From contig NC_091109.1 of assembly GCF_024713975.1 (NCBI RefSeq), positions 20,553,760 through 20,617,759 of the forward strand: a stretch of 64,000 nucleotides of DNA, given 5' to 3'. Below are positions 62,213 through 64,000 of the stretch, in pieces; within the stretch, counting starts at the first letter, position 1; each line of letters opens with the position of its first letter. The notes beneath the pieces were generated by a model. That model saw only the letters and a program-made list of their open reading frames with translations, had not been told where the DNA came from and did not search any database. A program made the position numbers and the translations under genes. The DNA is from Paralichthys olivaceus (Eukaryota > Chordata > Actinopteri > Pleuronectiformes > Paralichthyidae).

Positions 62213-62499
62213 TCCTCTGGCTTAGCATCATGCAGTGTGTGTGTCTCAGTTCTTAACTATAGTAAACAAAGAGATTGCATCCCTAATCTGTTTTAGATGT
62301 TCAGAAACATTCAGAGTGAATCTGAGTGGGAACCAGTGGTTTAAATGGTGTCTTTTAATGTTTTACTACATTCGGTAGCAGTGTAGTGCTTCCTGTGGCG
62401 TTCCTTTCAGATTCAAAGCACCATTTTCACCGAGTTTTGCCATTTAACATTCACAGTCAATGATACAACAGAAATTGAAAGTCTCCTGCTGAATGAATG

Positions 62500-62900
62500 C
62501 TCATATCAGACATATGTATACTTACTGATACACATATGACGACGTCTGATTATACGAAATGTCAAAACTTTTATATTTCTCACAATTGTATATCAGATGT
62601 ATAAAAATATATACATACATATTATATTATCATATTTCTCGCATTGAGTCCTAAAAAGATACCAAATATAACATAAAGAAAATATATATTGAAGACAATG
62701 TAATCACCATTTTCAATTTGTATGTGATATATATTGTATACGACGTACATATACTTCAGAATTACCATATCATATTTTTCACCATATGATTCGTCAATAC
62801 ATATATAACATATAATCAAAATATATATATCCATACTTTACAATGTATAATATTATATACTGGAAATCTATGTATAAAATTTATCTATACTTCAAAATAA
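62500..62900. repeat. AT-rich low-complexity stretch
   Basis: Dominated by atatat/tacatat words on both strands after the tfr1 poly(A) site; the open frame at 62622-62834 is compositional. No gene seen. Confidence 0.7.
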
Positions 62901-63099
62901 AAGCGTTGGTTTGAGGTGTTTAAAGTCTCACCAGCATAAAATTACATTATTATGAATCATTTATCATATATTAATTGTTTTTGTCGTTATTATTGACGTT
63001 ATAATCATGTAATTTTAAAATGTTTGTGTTGCTTCGACTTTAAACCATAACCCTGCGCTTTTACTTTGAAGTCAGCTCCTCCTGAAACAGGAAGTGCCT

Positions 63100-63420
63100 T
63101 TATTTTGGTAATTCCGGTGCACGGTGGACGGGGGCGCTGTTCGTTATTCACGTACGGAGGTTACGCACCGTTACGCTCATTAATCTGCGGCAGCCTCGCG
63201 AATTAACGGAAGAGACGGAGATAACGGATCCGGTGGACTCGATCGTCTCCACCGACAGACAGCGCGAGTCTCCGCCGGGCCGCGGCTGCCGAGAGCCGGG
63301 CCGCGGCTGCCGAGAGCCGGGACGCGGAGCGAGGACCGAGCGGAGGAAAGGACCGAGTCCCGCCGCTGCAGAGCCCGGCTTCAGAGGTCTGTATCCCGGG
63401 TTCATTCTCTCTTCTCCATC
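63100..63420 (+). promoter_or_regulatory. CpG-rich promoter of an unseen gene
   Basis: A sharp rise in GC and CpG after AT-rich DNA, with cggaagag-type ETS cores and a possible donor after cttcagag at 63386. A 21-bp unit gggccgcggctgccgagagc(c) is repeated twice in tandem at 63277-63318. It looks like a CpG-island promoter and leader exon. Which strand is transcribed is not certain; a plus-strand gene beyond the window is my guess. The remaining 63430-64000 shows no recognisable exon. Confidence 0.45.
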
Positions 63421-64000
63421 GAGTCGACATGTAAAAAACCAAACAAACGGGTAAAATGAACGGATGTGAATTAAGTAAAGTTGAAACAGTTTGAACAGGA
63501 AACATCTGATTGTTTCCAGAGACACGTGTCGACCTGAAGATAAGAAGCTTTACACTGAAGCAGCAGCTCCATCAATTAAAGTCTCTCCTCATTCATCACA
63601 TCTCTGTTCCTCTCTTTCTCCATCACTTCAGTTTCTTTCTATCTCTCCCTCTGTTTCTGTCTTTATTTAAAAAACTGTTGTAGTATTTAGCACATTGATT
63701 TAGACATATAGTCATTTGTACCATTTTAAACCACATAGACAACATATGTGTATTTTAGGCGTTTCGATTGTTTGAAATCTTCACATTTTATTCATTGAGT
63801 TCGTTTTTCAAATATTTCCTCTGTGAATTGAATTTAACAATATAAAGATGCTTCATGTCAAAGCTTTCTGACATTGACCAGGAAAAGAACTCTTATGTTT
63901 GTTCACTAAGATTTAAAGTAATTAGTTGTGTAGACACGACTTAAAGTTCACAGCTGTGTCTCCATTAAGGGGCCGTCTGGTCTTCAGAGGTTTTCTCCTT

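Larger units (their letters stand above)
59896..62230 (+). other. tfr1: tfr1 3' UTR
   Basis: Follows the stop at 59893-59895 and ends near AATAAA at 62207-62212, which has a GT-rich element downstream. It contains a poly(A) run (about 60080-60103), six IRE-like hairpins between 60225 and 60843, and a perfect 15-bp hairpin at 60434-60469. In mammals this UTR lets IRP1/IRP2 stabilise the message when iron is low. Other AATAAA hexamers at about 61757, 61797 and 61829 could give shorter forms that keep the IREs. Confidence 0.75.

Overview
The window is nuclear DNA from a ray-finned (teleost) fish. Genes are split by many short GT-AG introns, (CA)n/(GT)n microsatellites are very frequent, several dispersed repeats are of teleost type, and every recognisable protein is a vertebrate one. 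The genome looks compact: a 29-exon kinase gene fits in about 13 kb. All exon models below were read by eye from splice sites and reading frame and are predictions.

Layout, left to right. (1) 1-2.1 kb: the 3' end of a Toll-like receptor gene (+), TLR11 family, TLR22/23 type, with the last LRRs, transmembrane segment and a TIR domain split over three exons. (2) 2.4-4.2 kb: a complete four-exon CC chemokine gene (-), CCL20-like, tail to tail with the TLR and with a kappa-B site beside a TATA-like box. (3) 6.97-7.69 kb: a second CC-chemokine-like locus (+) whose last exon lacks a usable acceptor, so it may be a pseudogene. (4) 9.5-23.4 kb: complete map3k15/ASK3 (-), 29 coding exons, 1327 aa. (5) 24.5-46.8 kb: sh3kbp1/CIN85 (-), 19 coding exons with three SH3 domains, proline-rich linkers and a C-terminal coiled coil. 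The sh3kbp1-map3k15 head-to-tail pair matches the arrangement on human Xp22. (6) 46.8-50.4 kb: gene-free, repeat-bearing spacer. (7) 50.4-62.2 kb: complete transferrin receptor 1 gene (+), 18 coding exons, 767 aa, with a 2.3-kb 3' UTR carrying six iron-responsive-element (IRE) stem-loops and a separate perfect 15-bp hairpin. (8) 63.1-63.4 kb: a CpG-rich promoter-like segment, probably the start of a gene beyond the window.

How the genes relate: the left end is a small innate-immune cluster (TLR plus two CC chemokines). The middle is an old vertebrate neighbour pair: a stress-activated MAP3K and an endocytic adaptor. The right end is the iron-uptake receptor with its IRP/IRE control region. 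No sign of an operon, phage, CRISPR array or other prokaryotic system. The most interesting material is in tfr1: the 3' UTR with six IREs (two sharing the same non-consensus loop), the unexplained hairpin between IREs B and C, RGA in place of the mammalian RGD transferrin-contact motif, and a stalk without cysteines that carries an in-frame minisatellite.
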